The notes under the pieces: model-generated | What the model was told of the DNA's origin: nothing | Databases searched by the model: none | Seen by the model: the letters and a program-made list of their open reading frames with translations, nothing else | Program-made: the position numbers and the translations under genes | Shown: positions 56,657-64,000 of the stretch, piece after piece | How the letters are laid out: each line of letters begins with the position of its first letter | Position numbering within the stretch: position 1 is the stretch's first letter | Source: Trichococcus paludicola | Lineage (GTDB): Bacteria > Bacillota > Bacilli > Lactobacillales > Aerococcaceae | NCBI RefSeq assembly: GCF_003052295.1 | Contig: NZ_QBLC01000005.1 | Span: forward strand, 124,001-188,000 | Reading direction: 5' to 3' | Length of the DNA: 64,000 nucleotides

Positions 56657-58189
56657 ATGGCGGATTATATATTGGAGATGCGGAATATCGTCAAAGAATT
56701 TTCTGGCATCCGGGCTTTGAGTGATGTAAATCTGAAAATTGAGCGTGGCGAAATCCATGCCCTATGCGGCGAAAATGGCGCAGGGAAATCAACGCTGATG
56801 AATGTGTTGAGCGGGTTGTATCCTTACGGGAGCTACGAAGGGGATATCGTCTACAACGGCGAGCCCTGCAAATTCAAAAATCTCAAGGACAGCGAAAATG
56901 AAGGCATCGTCATCATCCACCAGGAGTTGGCGCTCAGCCCGTATCTGTCCGTAAGTGAAAATATTTTCCTCGGTAATGAACAGGCGAAGTATGGCATCAT
57001 CGACTGGGATTTGACGGAAAAGAAGACAACCAATCTGCTGAAGACAGTCGGATTGAGAGTGAATCCCAATACGCTCGTTTCCCAGATTGGGGTTGGGCAG
57101 CAGCAATTGGTCGAAATCGCGAAAGCCTTCTCGAAATCAGTACGCCTATTGATTTTGGATGAGCCGACAGCCGCACTGAATGAGGAAGAGAGTGCCAATT
57201 TATTGGAGCTGATCAAGGAATTCAGAAGGCAAGGGATCACATCCATCATCATTTCCCATAAGTTGAATGAGATCGTCAACGTGGCCGACCGTATCACCAT
57301 CCTGCGTGACGGCAAAACGATCGAAACGCTGGAAAAAGAGGCCATCAACGAGGAACGCATCATCCGCGGTATGGTCGGAAGGGACTTGACGAACCGTTAT
57401 CCCGAACGCCATCCGAACTTGGGCGACGTTTACTTTGAAGTGAAGGATTGGACGGTCCATCATCCGATTGATGCGCACCGCGTCATGAACGACAAAATTA
57501 ATTTCAAGATCCGCAAGGGCGAAATCGTCGGGATTGCCGGATTGATGGGGGCAGGCCGGACCGAATTTGCGATGAGCGTCTTCGGGCGTTCCTATGGCAG
57601 CAACATTTCCGGCAAAGTTTTTAAAGAAGGACAGGAAATTTCGGTCAAGGATGTGCCGGCAGCCATCGAAAATGGGCTTGCTTATGTATCCGAGGACCGG
57701 AAAGCACTGGGATTGAATCTCTTGATGGACATCCGCGAGAACACGACAATCGCAAGCTTAGGGAAAATCAGCAAAAAAGGCGTCCTGGATAAAGAAAAAG
57801 AAGTCCAGATAGCCGAGGCATACCGCAAAAAAATGCGAACGAAGACGAGCTCCATTTACCAAAAAGTCAGCAGCCTCAGCGGGGGGAACCAGCAGAAGGT
57901 CGTCCTTGCCAAATGGCTGATGACGGAGCCTGATGTCCTGTTCCTGGATGAACCGACACGCGGAATCGACGTCGGTGCCAAATACGAAATCTACACCATC
58001 ATCGAGGAGATGGCGGCTGCAGGCAAATGCGTCTGCATCATCTCGTCCGAATTGCCTGAAATCTTGGGAATGTGCGATCGCATCTACACGATGAATGACG
58101 GTAAATTCACAGGTGAGGTTTTACGCGAACATGCAAACCAAGAATCGCTGATGAATCTAATGACTAGGGAAGAAGAAGGTGTGCTATAG
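56657..58189 (+). CDS. Monosaccharide ABC importer, tandem ATPase (GguA/MmsA/XylG type)
   Basis: 510 residues with two ABC domains. Domain 1: Walker [10 protein letters not shown], signature [16 protein letters not shown], Walker [12 protein letters not shown]. Domain 2: [52 protein letters not shown] after the first Walker A is a mark of the xylose/multiple-monosaccharide subgroup rather than RbsA. GAGGAGGGG precedes the ATG. The stop abuts the permease start. Confidence 0.92.
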   Translation: MADYILEMRNIVKEFSGIRALSDVNLKIERGEIHALCGENGAGKSTLMNVLSGLYPYGSYEGDIVYNGEPCKFKNLKDSENEGIVIIHQELALSPYLSVSENIFLGNEQAKYGIIDWDLTEKKTTNLLKTVGLRVNPNTLVSQIGVGQQQLVEIAKAFSKSVRLLILDEPTAALNEEESANLLELIKEFRRQGITSIIISHKLNEIVNVADRITILRDGKTIETLEKEAINEERIIRGMVGRDLTNRYPERHPNLGDVYFEVKDWTVHHPIDAHRVMNDKINFKIRKGEIVGIAGLMGAGRTEFAMSVFGRSYGSNISGKVFKEGQEISVKDVPAAIENGLAYVSEDRKALGLNLLMDIRENTTIASLGKISKKGVLDKEKEVQIAEAYRKKMRTKTSSIYQKVSSLSGGNQQKVVLAKWLMTEPDVLFLDEPTRGIDVGAKYEIYTIIEEMAAAGKCVCIISSELPEILGMCDRIYTMNDGKFTGEVLREHANQESLMNLMTREEEGVL

Positions 58190-59389
58190 ATGGAAACGAC
58201 AAACGGTATTAAAAAAGAAAAGCAAACAATGAATCTAAAAACAAAGGCGCTTGATATTTTCAGTAAATACAGTATGGTCATTATTCTGATCGGCCTGCTG
58301 ATTGCTTTTCAGCTCATGACGGACGGCATCTTCTGGCGGCCGTTGAACATCACGAACATCGTGCTTCAGAACAGTCATATTCTGGTGTTGGCAGCGGGCA
58401 TGTTGTTAGTAGTTTTATTGGGACATGTCGATCTCTCTGTCGGTTCTGTGATGGCTTTCGTAGGCGCCATCTCCGGCATCTTGATGGTGAATTGGAACAT
58501 TAGCCCTTGGTTGGCGGTGCCACTCTGCATCGCGATCGGAGCGATCATCGGCGCTTGGCAAGGTTACTGGGTAGCGTACTTTGGCATCCCGGCTTTCATC
58601 GTCACGTTGGCGGGACTGTTAATGTTCCGTGGCCTGACACAGGTCGTGCTGGGCGGGCAATCATTGGCGCCTTTCCCGGAAATATTCCAAAAAATCTCTA
58701 CAGGCTACCTGCCTGATCTGACGGACAGCAGTATCCATCTATTGACGATGATCCTGGGCGTCCTCATCGCCGCAGCGCTCGTTTTCGGCCAATGGCGCAC
58801 ACGTGAAAAACGCAAAAATAATCTGTTCGAAGTGGAATCGATGAACGCTTTCACGCTGAAAGCAGTCATGACAGCAGTGGTAATGATCGGAGTGACTTAC
58901 ATCTTCGCATCTTACCAAGGCTATCCTGTCATTTTAGTCATCTTGGGAGTCATCGTAGCAGCCTATGCGTTCTTGACGAACAAAACCGTTGCGGGACGCC
59001 AAATCTACGCAACCGGCGGAAACCGTAAAGCGGCAGAATTGTCTGGTATCAAAACGAAAAAAATCACTTTCTGGGTATTCGTGAACATGGGTGCGATGGC
59101 TGCTTTGGCTGGCCTTATCTTGGCTGCGCGTCTGAATGCGGCCACACCGCAAGCGGGTAATTCCATGGAATTGGATGCGATGGCAGCCGTATACTTCGGC
59201 GGAGCCTCCACTTCAGGCGGGATCGGAACCATCGTGGGCACAATCGTCGGCGGTTTGGTTATGGGTGTCTTGAATAACGGGATGTCCATTCTCGGTGTCG
59301 GTGTCGACTGGCAGCAAGCGATCAAAGGTCTGATTTTGTTGCTGGCCGTCGTCCTGGATATCTACAACAAGAAAAAGAAAGCAGCATAA
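58190..59389 (+). CDS. Monosaccharide ABC importer, permease (GguB/MmsB/XylH type)
   Basis: 399 residues, about eleven to twelve membrane segments, longer than RbsC as usual for XylH/GguB. Family motifs: LVVLLGHVDLSVGSVMAFVG near the start, GIPAFIVTLAGLLMFRG, and YFGGASTSGGIGTIVGTIVG near the end. Forms the channel for the sugar delivered by the ChvE-like lipoprotein. Overlap-free tandem with the ATPase gene; an orphan PTS IIB gene follows after 13 bases. Confidence 0.92.
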   Translation: METTNGIKKEKQTMNLKTKALDIFSKYSMVIILIGLLIAFQLMTDGIFWRPLNITNIVLQNSHILVLAAGMLLVVLLGHVDLSVGSVMAFVGAISGILMVNWNISPWLAVPLCIAIGAIIGAWQGYWVAYFGIPAFIVTLAGLLMFRGLTQVVLGGQSLAPFPEIFQKISTGYLPDLTDSSIHLLTMILGVLIAAALVFGQWRTREKRKNNLFEVESMNAFTLKAVMTAVVMIGVTYIFASYQGYPVILVILGVIVAAYAFLTNKTVAGRQIYATGGNRKAAELSGIKTKKITFWVFVNMGAMAALAGLILAARLNAATPQAGNSMELDAMAAVYFGGASTSGGIGTIVGTIVGGLVMGVLNNGMSILGVGVDWQQAIKGLILLLAVVLDIYNKKKKAA

Positions 59390-59402
59390 GGGGTTGAAGC
59401 AG

Positions 59403-59726
59403 ATGACCGAACAAAAGACAGCCTTATTGATTTGTACGGCAGGCATCACGACCGGCTTGCTGGTGAAGAATGTGCAGAACGCGGCGGATGAAAGGGGACT
59501 GGACATCCATGTCTACTCCGCACCGGCGATCATCGCGGAACAAGCGATCCAAAGCCAATCGATCGATGCCCTGATGATCGGCCCGCAATCCAAATACGAA
59601 ATCGCGCGACTGAAGGATTTTCTGACCTATAAAGCAGTACCTTACAAGCTGATTTCGAAGGAAAATTACGAGATCCTGGACGGGGAAGCTGTATTGGATG
59701 AAATCATCGCGTTGATCGGGGAATAA
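59403..59726 (+). CDS. Orphan PTS IIB-like protein (lactose/cellobiose family)
   Basis: 107 residues. Cys11 in ALLICTAGITTGLLVKNVQN occupies the phosphocysteine position of cellobiose-type IIB proteins; SIDALMIGPQSKYEIARLK matches the family's second conserved part. No IIA or IIC gene is nearby. ATG 59403 lies nine bases behind AAGGGG; the TTG at 59394 touches it. Being the last gene of an ABC importer operon, it may report PTS phosphorylation state or regulate, rather than transport. Confidence 0.75.
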   Translation: MTEQKTALLICTAGITTGLLVKNVQNAADERGLDIHVYSAPAIIAEQAIQSQSIDALMIGPQSKYEIARLKDFLTYKAVPYKLISKENYEILDGEAVLDEIIALIGE

Positions 59727-59742
59727 GCATAAATAAGTATGG

Positions 59743-59771
59743 CAGCCGTCTCATTTGAGGCGGCTTTTTCA
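59743..59771 (+). terminator. Terminator of the sugar importer operon
   Basis: AGCCG.CTC pairs with GAG.CGGCT around ATTT, followed by TTTTTC. Confidence 0.8.
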
Positions 59772-59826
59772 TTTGGAAACTTTTGTATGGCGGAAAAATA
59801 TTTGTGAACGGCTTTTCGACTCTCAG

Positions 59827-59969
59827 CTCCGGCGAGCGGAGGCTTGGCCGGAGTTCGGCTTGCGTTTTTAGTTGTTCTCCGATGAGGATATCCTCGCCGG
59901 AGAAGGTGCCGAAAGTTACCGTTGTCCTCCGGCGAGGGGAGCCTCCCCGGAGCTGAGGATACATTTTGG
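59827..59969 (+). repeat. Structured intergenic element, copy 1
   Basis: Three hairpins in a row: CTCCGGC/GCCGGAG (59827-59853); TTCTCCG/CGGAGAA (59875-59904) with the inner palindrome GAGGATATCCTC; CTCCGG..GAGG/CCTC..CCGGAG (59927-59952). Aligned with the reverse complement of 62235-62380 the element keeps blocks such as TTCTCCGATGAG, GTTACCG, TGTCCTCC, GGGAGCCT and GGAGCTG, while stem bases change in pairs. The remainder of 59772-60077 holds no gene that I can see. Confidence 0.75.
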
Positions 59970-60077
59970 AGGGGCTACCGATTCTAGCGGTATCTGATTG
60001 CTTTCTTCTTGACTTGACCTTACTTCAAGGGGGTATGATGGAATCAGCAATGAAGATTCGGAACGGAGGAAAATAAA

Positions 60078-60800
60078 ATGAACAGACCTTACAGAGTGAT
60101 TTGTCATATGGCGATGTCGATAGACGGGCGTGCGGCGGGGCATTATTTGGGTGCGCCAGAGTTCGGGCCGTACGGGAATGCCTATGAGGGGACGCTACAA
60201 ACTTACGGTTCGGACAATTGGATCTGCGGGCGAATCACGTTCGAGCAGCACATCACATTCGGGAATAAAGTGGACCTGTCCGCATACCCGGATGAAGCTA
60301 TCCCGAGGGAAGACTATATTCATCCGGATGCATTCAGCTCTTACGCAATCGCGGTCGATCCGGAAGGGAAACTCGGCTGGCAAACGAATGTAATCGGTGA
60401 CGAGTACCCGGAAAGAAAAGGCGATCACATCGTCACAATCTTGAGCGAGGTGGTCTCTGATCGGTATCTGGCCCATCTCAGGAAAGTGGGGGTTTCCTAC
60501 ATTTTTGCGGGGGAGATTAAACCGTTGTCGATGACGGTTGCCTTGGATAAGCTTCATAAACATTTTGGCATTCAGACCTTCATGCTGGTCGGTGGCGGCT
60601 TCGTGAATGGGTCGTTCGCGAGTGAAGGATTAGTCGATGAAATCAGCCTTATCATCGCCCCGCTTGTCGAAGGCGTTTCCAATTCTGTTTCACTGTTCGA
60701 GTTCGGGAGCAGTCCGGATCAGCGAATCCGGAAGTTTAGATTGGATACATTCGAACGGATCGATCCGGATGGCATCCGGCTGATTTATCTTTCGGAGTGA
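60078..60800 (+). CDS. Dihydrofolate-reductase-like/RibD C-terminal domain reductase
   Basis: 240 residues of the RibD_C/DHFR-like fold: VICHMAMSIDGRAAG at the N-terminus (substrate strand), DNWICGRITFEQH, and the NADPH-binding TFMLVGGGFVNGSFASEGLV. Relatives reduce pyrimidinone intermediates or unknown substrates with NADPH. It stands alone with its own ribosome site (GGAGG) and terminator. Substrate unknown; no riboflavin genes nearby. Confidence 0.8.
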   Translation: MNRPYRVICHMAMSIDGRAAGHYLGAPEFGPYGNAYEGTLQTYGSDNWICGRITFEQHITFGNKVDLSAYPDEAIPREDYIHPDAFSSYAIAVDPEGKLGWQTNVIGDEYPERKGDHIVTILSEVVSDRYLAHLRKVGVSYIFAGEIKPLSMTVALDKLHKHFGIQTFMLVGGGFVNGSFASEGLVDEISLIIAPLVEGVSNSVSLFEFGSSPDQRIRKFRLDTFERIDPDGIRLIYLSE

Positions 60801-60825
60801 AACGAGGGTCCTGAATAACGAAATA

Positions 60826-60879
60826 ACCACCGGATTCAAGGCATTTTGCCCTCGGATCCGGTGGTTCTTTATGTTGATG
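60826..60879. terminator. Bidirectional terminator between the RibD-like and VOC genes
   Basis: AACCACCGGAT pairs perfectly with ATCCGGTGGTT, with an inner AGGGC/GGCA-type extension; AT-rich flanks on both sides serve the two convergent genes. Confidence 0.75.
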
Positions 60880-60904
60880 ATGCGGTACGGAGTGCGTGGT
60901 CCGT

Positions 60905-61273
60905 TTATTCAGCCGCTTCCCGAACGGCGTAGTAGTTGCCGTCCCTGTCGGGGAAGTTGAAGGTCCTGGCGCCGCCCATTTCGATGATTTCGCCGACTGT
61001 CTCGTCGTTTTCCTTGAAACGCGCGTACAGCCCTTCGAAATCAGAGATGTCGAATAACAAGGAAGGCTTGTTGGATGCCACTTCCGGTGAATTCTTTTTG
61101 ATGAAATCAATGTCGAACAGCTGCAGATTGCACGTAGGATTCACGGCAAGCACAATACTGATGGAATCACCAAAGTCAAAGCGGTCGACTTCTTTGAAAG
61201 CGAGATATTGTTTCCAAAAATCGGCATTCGCCTCTACATCCTCTACATAAAGCATGATATTCGCTGTTGTCAT
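60905..61273 (-). CDS. VOC (glyoxalase/bleomycin resistance) family protein
   Basis: 122 residues, one vicinal-oxygen-chelate domain built of two beta-alpha-beta units: NIMLYVEDVEANADFWKQYL near the start and FNFPDRDGNYYAVREAAE at the end. The first metal position carries no His and only the later Glu is clear, so metal catalysis is doubtful and a binding role is possible. ATG 61273 lies seven bases after GGAGG; the longer frame from 61300 has no site. Confidence 0.78.
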   Translation of the reverse strand: MTTANIMLYVEDVEANADFWKQYLAFKEVDRFDFGDSISIVLAVNPTCNLQLFDIDFIKKNSPEVASNKPSLLFDISDFEGLYARFKENDETVGEIIEMGGARTFNFPDRDGNYYAVREAAE

Positions 61274-61451
61274 ATCATTTCCTCCGTTCTTTTCGGTCAT
61301 ATGCTCATTATACGCCGGGAATTATTCGGAGGCCAACGTGAGGAACTTTTGCAGCAGGCTTTTTTGGATGAAAGGCTTTGGATTCGTATTTCCCGCTGCG
61401 AATTGTTAGAATATAAGCATAACGAGAGCAGTTTGAGAGAGGTGAAGGCAA

Positions 61452-62138
61452 TTGAAGAGCAATAACGAAGCGTTTATGGGTTATTTCAATGATATCGAGA
61501 GTTTCTTCAACAAGGAATACAAGCCCGACCGCGGGAAATCCTACTACAGCTTTTACGAGTTGGTGGATAACGCCGCGCGCTACGACAGCTATGTGAAAAG
61601 GGTACGGGATGACTTCCAGATATTAGGGGATCTGCGTAACTTCTTGAGCCATGGAAACCAGAGCGATCTGGTGCTCGTCAACGAGGCGGCGCTGAATATG
61701 ATTAAAGCAATCCACAACCAACTGTTGAAACCGAAAACCACTTTTGATATCAAGTCGAATGATGTGAAATTTTTCAAGGAAACGACCCCGCTTCCTGCAG
61801 TCCTTGAAACTATCCGAAACACCGATCTGACCCAATTTCCAATCAAGGATGGAAACGGAAAAGTGATTGGGTTGTTGACGGAGAATGGTATCACGCACTG
61901 GCTTTCCCAACATGCGCATGAAGCCAGCATTTCGATCGGCGGAACGCTTGCGCGAGATATACTTGTGTTGGACGAGAACAAAAATAATTTTGCCTTCATC
62001 AAGAAGGATGCTACTATCTATGAAGCCGAAGCACAGTTCGATAACCAAAAGATTGATGCGCTGTTGGTGACGGACAGCGGCAAAAATACAGAGAATTTGC
62101 TCGGCATCATCACGCGTTTCGACTTGGTGGAAGTGTAG
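61452..62138 (+). CDS. HEPN-like N-terminal domain fused to a CBS-domain pair
   Basis: 228 residues. From about residue 105 a CBS pair (FKETTPLPAVLETIRNTDLT, NGKVIGLLTENGITHWLS, and IDALLVTDSG with NLLGIITRFDLVEV), which normally binds adenosine nucleotides. Residues 1-95 are helical and contain DLRNFLSHG, an R-x4-H motif (Arg62, Asn63, His67) as in HEPN ribonucleases. TTG start at 61452 after GGTGAAGG. No antitoxin-like partner gene is adjacent. The CBS assignment is firm; the HEPN assignment is my reading of one motif and helical context. Confidence 0.7.
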   Translation: MKSNNEAFMGYFNDIESFFNKEYKPDRGKSYYSFYELVDNAARYDSYVKRVRDDFQILGDLRNFLSHGNQSDLVLVNEAALNMIKAIHNQLLKPKTTFDIKSNDVKFFKETTPLPAVLETIRNTDLTQFPIKDGNGKVIGLLTENGITHWLSQHAHEASISIGGTLARDILVLDENKNNFAFIKKDATIYEAEAQFDNQKIDALLVTDSGKNTENLLGIITRFDLVEV

Positions 62139-62165
62139 ACAAGCTTTCGTTCAGCAACAATAAAG

Positions 62166-62201
62166 ACAGGCTGCCTCATTGGGGCAGCCTGTCTTTATTG
62201 T
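62166..62201 (+). terminator. Terminator of the CBS-domain gene
   Basis: ACAGGCTGCC pairs perfectly with GGCAGCCTGT, followed by CTTTATTG. Confidence 0.8.
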
Positions 62202-62234
62202 ATTGAATCCTGTTGCTGACTGTGGAGCAGGATG

Positions 62235-62380
62235 CCGAAATGCGTGCGCAGCTCCTGTGAAGGCTCCCTTCACAGGAGGACATCGGTAACAATCGCCCTC
62301 ACTTCCGATCAAGCCTGGCTCATCGGAGAACGCAACCAGAATGATAACCGACCTCCGTCGAGGACTGCGTTCGCCGGAGG
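62235..62380 (-). repeat. Structured intergenic element, copy 2 (inverted relative to copy 1)
   Basis: Read on the minus strand it aligns with 59827-59969 end to end. Hairpins: CCTCCG/CGGAGG (62352-62380), TTCCGAT/ATCGGAG (62303-62327), and a perfect 12-bp stem CTCCTGTGAAGG/CCTTCACAGGAG (62252-62278). It lies 3' of the SulP gene in that gene's direction, about 20 bases from its stop. Confidence 0.75.
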
Positions 62381-62399
62381 AGGCAGCCCTTGATTTTTC

Positions 62400-63839
62400 T
62401 TATTTTTTGTTGTGGATGGAAATCCGTTTGAAAAGGGCTGAGCTTTGCGGATTCGCACCGGTAAGCGTCGTTTTCACGCCCCGTTTTTTGTTGCGGGTAA
62501 TAAGTTTGTCGATCGCTTCGACAGCAGTGGAATCCCACAGCGTCATGGCGCTGATGTCGATGACGACTTCTTCCTCGTGTTCGATTTCTTCAGCAAAAAA
62601 GTCCAGAAATTTTTCGGCGGAAGCGAAGTACAGGTGGCCATCCACTTTATAGTGGTGTTCATCCTCGGCAGTCCCGGCTTCAACATGGAGATGGGACATT
62701 TTGAAAGCGGCGAAGATGGCGCTGACCAAAGTGCCGGCTACGACACCGTAAGCCAAGTTATGCGTTCCGATAACGATGGCGACGGTGAGGACCATAGCAA
62801 AGGTTTCGTTTTTAGGATTCGTACGCAGTCTTTTGATCGAGTCCCAGTTGATGGTTTCGATAGAAACGACGACCATGACGGCTGCCAAAGCGATAACAGG
62901 AATCTGGACGACGGCGCCGTTCAAAAGAACAACGGACAACAACATAAAGAATCCGGATAGGAAAGTTGCAAGACGGCCAAGGCCGCCGTAATTCAAGTTG
63001 ATGATTGTCTGACCGATCATGCCACAACCGGCAATTCCGCCGAAGAAGCCGGAAACGAGATTTCCCAGGCCTTGGCTCAAGGTCTCTTGATTTTTGTCGC
63101 TTTTTTCCTCTGTAATTTCATCGACCAACTGTGCGGTCAACAAGGATTCAACCAATCCGACGATGGCGACCGAAAGCGCAGTGGGAAAAATGATCCGCAA
63201 AGTTTCCAGTGTCATCGGAACAGCCGGGATGCCGAAGCGCGGCAAATCGGTTGAGATGGACCCCATATCGCCCAACGTTTTCACATCCAAGCCAAAGCCC
63301 AGCACAATCGCGGTGATTACGAAGATCGCAACGATAGGTGCAGGGATTTTCTTCGTGACCCGAGGGAACAGGAAAATGATCGCGATTCCCAACAGTCCCA
63401 GAAGCGGCAAAAGCAGGCTGCCTTGGAAATGGTCCAATTGCGAAGTGAACATCATGATTCCCAAGCCATTGACGAAACCGATCATGACAGGCTTCGGAAT
63501 GTAACGCATCAAGGTACCGATTTTGAGGAATCCCAAGACGACTTGCAGGACACCTGCCAGAATCGTCGCGGCAAAAAGGTACTGGATTCCGTATTCGGAG
63601 ACCAGATGAGCCAGCACCAAGGCCACAGACCCAGCGGCTGCGGAAATCATGCCCTTGCTGGAACCGAAAAAGGCTGCAATGGCCGTGATGAAGAAAGTGG
63701 CGTAGACTCCCACGACTGGGGGTACTCCTGCGACGATCATGAAGCCGATGACTTCAGGGAATAGAGCCAAACAGACAACGATACCTGCCAGGATATCCCC
63801 TTTGATATTACTGAACCATTCTTGTTTGTATTGTTGCAT
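62400..63839 (-). CDS. SulP-family anion permease with STAS domain
   Basis: 479 residues. About ten to eleven membrane helices (NIKGDILAGIVVCLALFPEV, the conserved Pro-rich first helix region; FGSSKGMISAAAGSVALVLA; FFGGIAGCGMIGQTIINLNYGG), then a cytoplasmic STAS domain (about 390-470: VDGHLYFASAEKFLDFFAEE, VVIDISAMTLWDSTAVEAID). SulP proteins carry sulfate, bicarbonate or dicarboxylates; which one cannot be read here, and no carbonic anhydrase or sulfate gene is adjacent. ATG 63839 has AAGGAAGG upstream; the frame from 63911 is not supported. The remaining 63840-64000 is AT-rich with no clear gene. Confidence 0.9.
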   Translation of the reverse strand: MQQYKQEWFSNIKGDILAGIVVCLALFPEVIGFMIVAGVPPVVGVYATFFITAIAAFFGSSKGMISAAAGSVALVLAHLVSEYGIQYLFAATILAGVLQVVLGFLKIGTLMRYIPKPVMIGFVNGLGIMMFTSQLDHFQGSLLLPLLGLLGIAIIFLFPRVTKKIPAPIVAIFVITAIVLGFGLDVKTLGDMGSISTDLPRFGIPAVPMTLETLRIIFPTALSVAIVGLVESLLTAQLVDEITEEKSDKNQETLSQGLGNLVSGFFGGIAGCGMIGQTIINLNYGGLGRLATFLSGFFMLLSVVLLNGAVVQIPVIALAAVMVVVSIETINWDSIKRLRTNPKNETFAMVLTVAIVIGTHNLAYGVVAGTLVSAIFAAFKMSHLHVEAGTAEDEHHYKVDGHLYFASAEKFLDFFAEEIEHEEEVVIDISAMTLWDSTAVEAIDKLITRNKKRGVKTTLTGANPQSSALFKRISIHNKK

Positions 63840-64000
63840 AAATACCTTCCTTCTTGAAAAAATAGCGTTTATTTGATTTTCAAAATCATTAGACATACTT
63901 ACAAAAAACATATTAACACATAACTGAACATAAATGGAAAAAAAGTTATTCCCGAGTATATATTTTGGGTGGTAAGTTTAATAAAAGTGGAAAAAGCTTT

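Noticed and set aside
59772-60077. CRISPR-like repeats in the GC-rich gap
   Set aside because: The repeated CTCCGG motifs are hairpin arms of unequal spacing, not identical direct repeats separated by spacers.
60078-60800. Housekeeping dihydrofolate reductase or RibD
   Set aside because: Only the DHFR-like/RibD C-terminal fold is present; no deaminase domain, no thyA or rib genes nearby, so a specific folA or ribD name is not justified.

Overview
The window looks like chromosome of a low-to-mid GC Gram-positive lactic acid bacterium (Firmicutes, Lactobacillales). The evidence is strong AGGAGG ribosome binding sites, Gram-positive lipoprotein signals, CcpA-type cre sites, an AraR operator family, a T-box leader and a phosphoketolase (xfp) beside an araBDA operon. 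Family Carnobacteriaceae, for instance Trichococcus, is my inference from gene content and was not tested. I saw no rRNA, tRNA, CRISPR array, prophage or insertion sequence.

Layout. 1-1.2 kb: 3' part of an AzgA-type purine permease. 1.3-7.1 kb: complete ribose operon rbsRKDACB with its own operator and a cre site. 7.3-9.25 kb: an ATP-grasp ligase plus alpha/beta-hydrolase pair of unknown function. 9.7-15.3 kb: a PRD/EIIA activator, an ascorbate-type PTS IIB and IIC, and a split transketolase. 15.6-26.3 kb: two close paralogous orphan OppA-type lipoproteins flanking a T-box-controlled cluster (two UroD/methyltransferase-fold proteins, a Gfo/Idh/MocA oxidoreductase and an amino-acid ABC importer); then pepT and a TPR protein to 28.7 kb. 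28.8-31.3 kb: formaldehyde detoxification (adhC-type dehydrogenase, S-formylglutathione hydrolase) divergent from an HxlR-type regulator. 31.3-34.1 kb: secreted, membrane-anchored GH43 arabinanase. 34.3-36.4 kb: NfeD-like protein and flotillin. 36.6-38.8 kb: glycerol dehydrogenase and alanine dehydrogenase. 38.9-46.6 kb: araR, araBDA and xfp. 46.7-50.2 kb (minus): heterodimeric ABC exporter; then a cupin-AraC regulator. 51.3-59.7 kb: a sugar-sensing lipoprotein/histidine kinase/response regulator set (minus) divergent from a monosaccharide ABC importer and an orphan PTS IIB. 60-63.8 kb: RibD-like reductase, VOC protein, HEPN-like/CBS protein and a SulP permease.

How the genes work together. 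Much of the window serves pentose use: ribose import and phosphorylation, arabinan cleavage outside the cell, probable monosaccharide import, conversion of arabinose to D-xylulose-5-phosphate by AraA/B/D, and cleavage by phosphoketolase. The arabinanase, araR and araB promoters carry similar 16-bp AraR-like boxes, and several sugar genes carry cre-like sites.

Most interesting points: (1) the T-box-controlled methyltransferase-fold/ABC importer cluster, possibly methionine-linked; (2) a roughly 145-bp intergenic element present in two diverged inverted copies (59.8 and 62.3 kb) whose hairpin stems are kept by compensatory changes; (3) a family of short intergenic hairpins at 9.4, 15.4 and 17.4 kb; (4) an apparent HEPN-CBS fusion; (5) the ATP-grasp/hydrolase pair.
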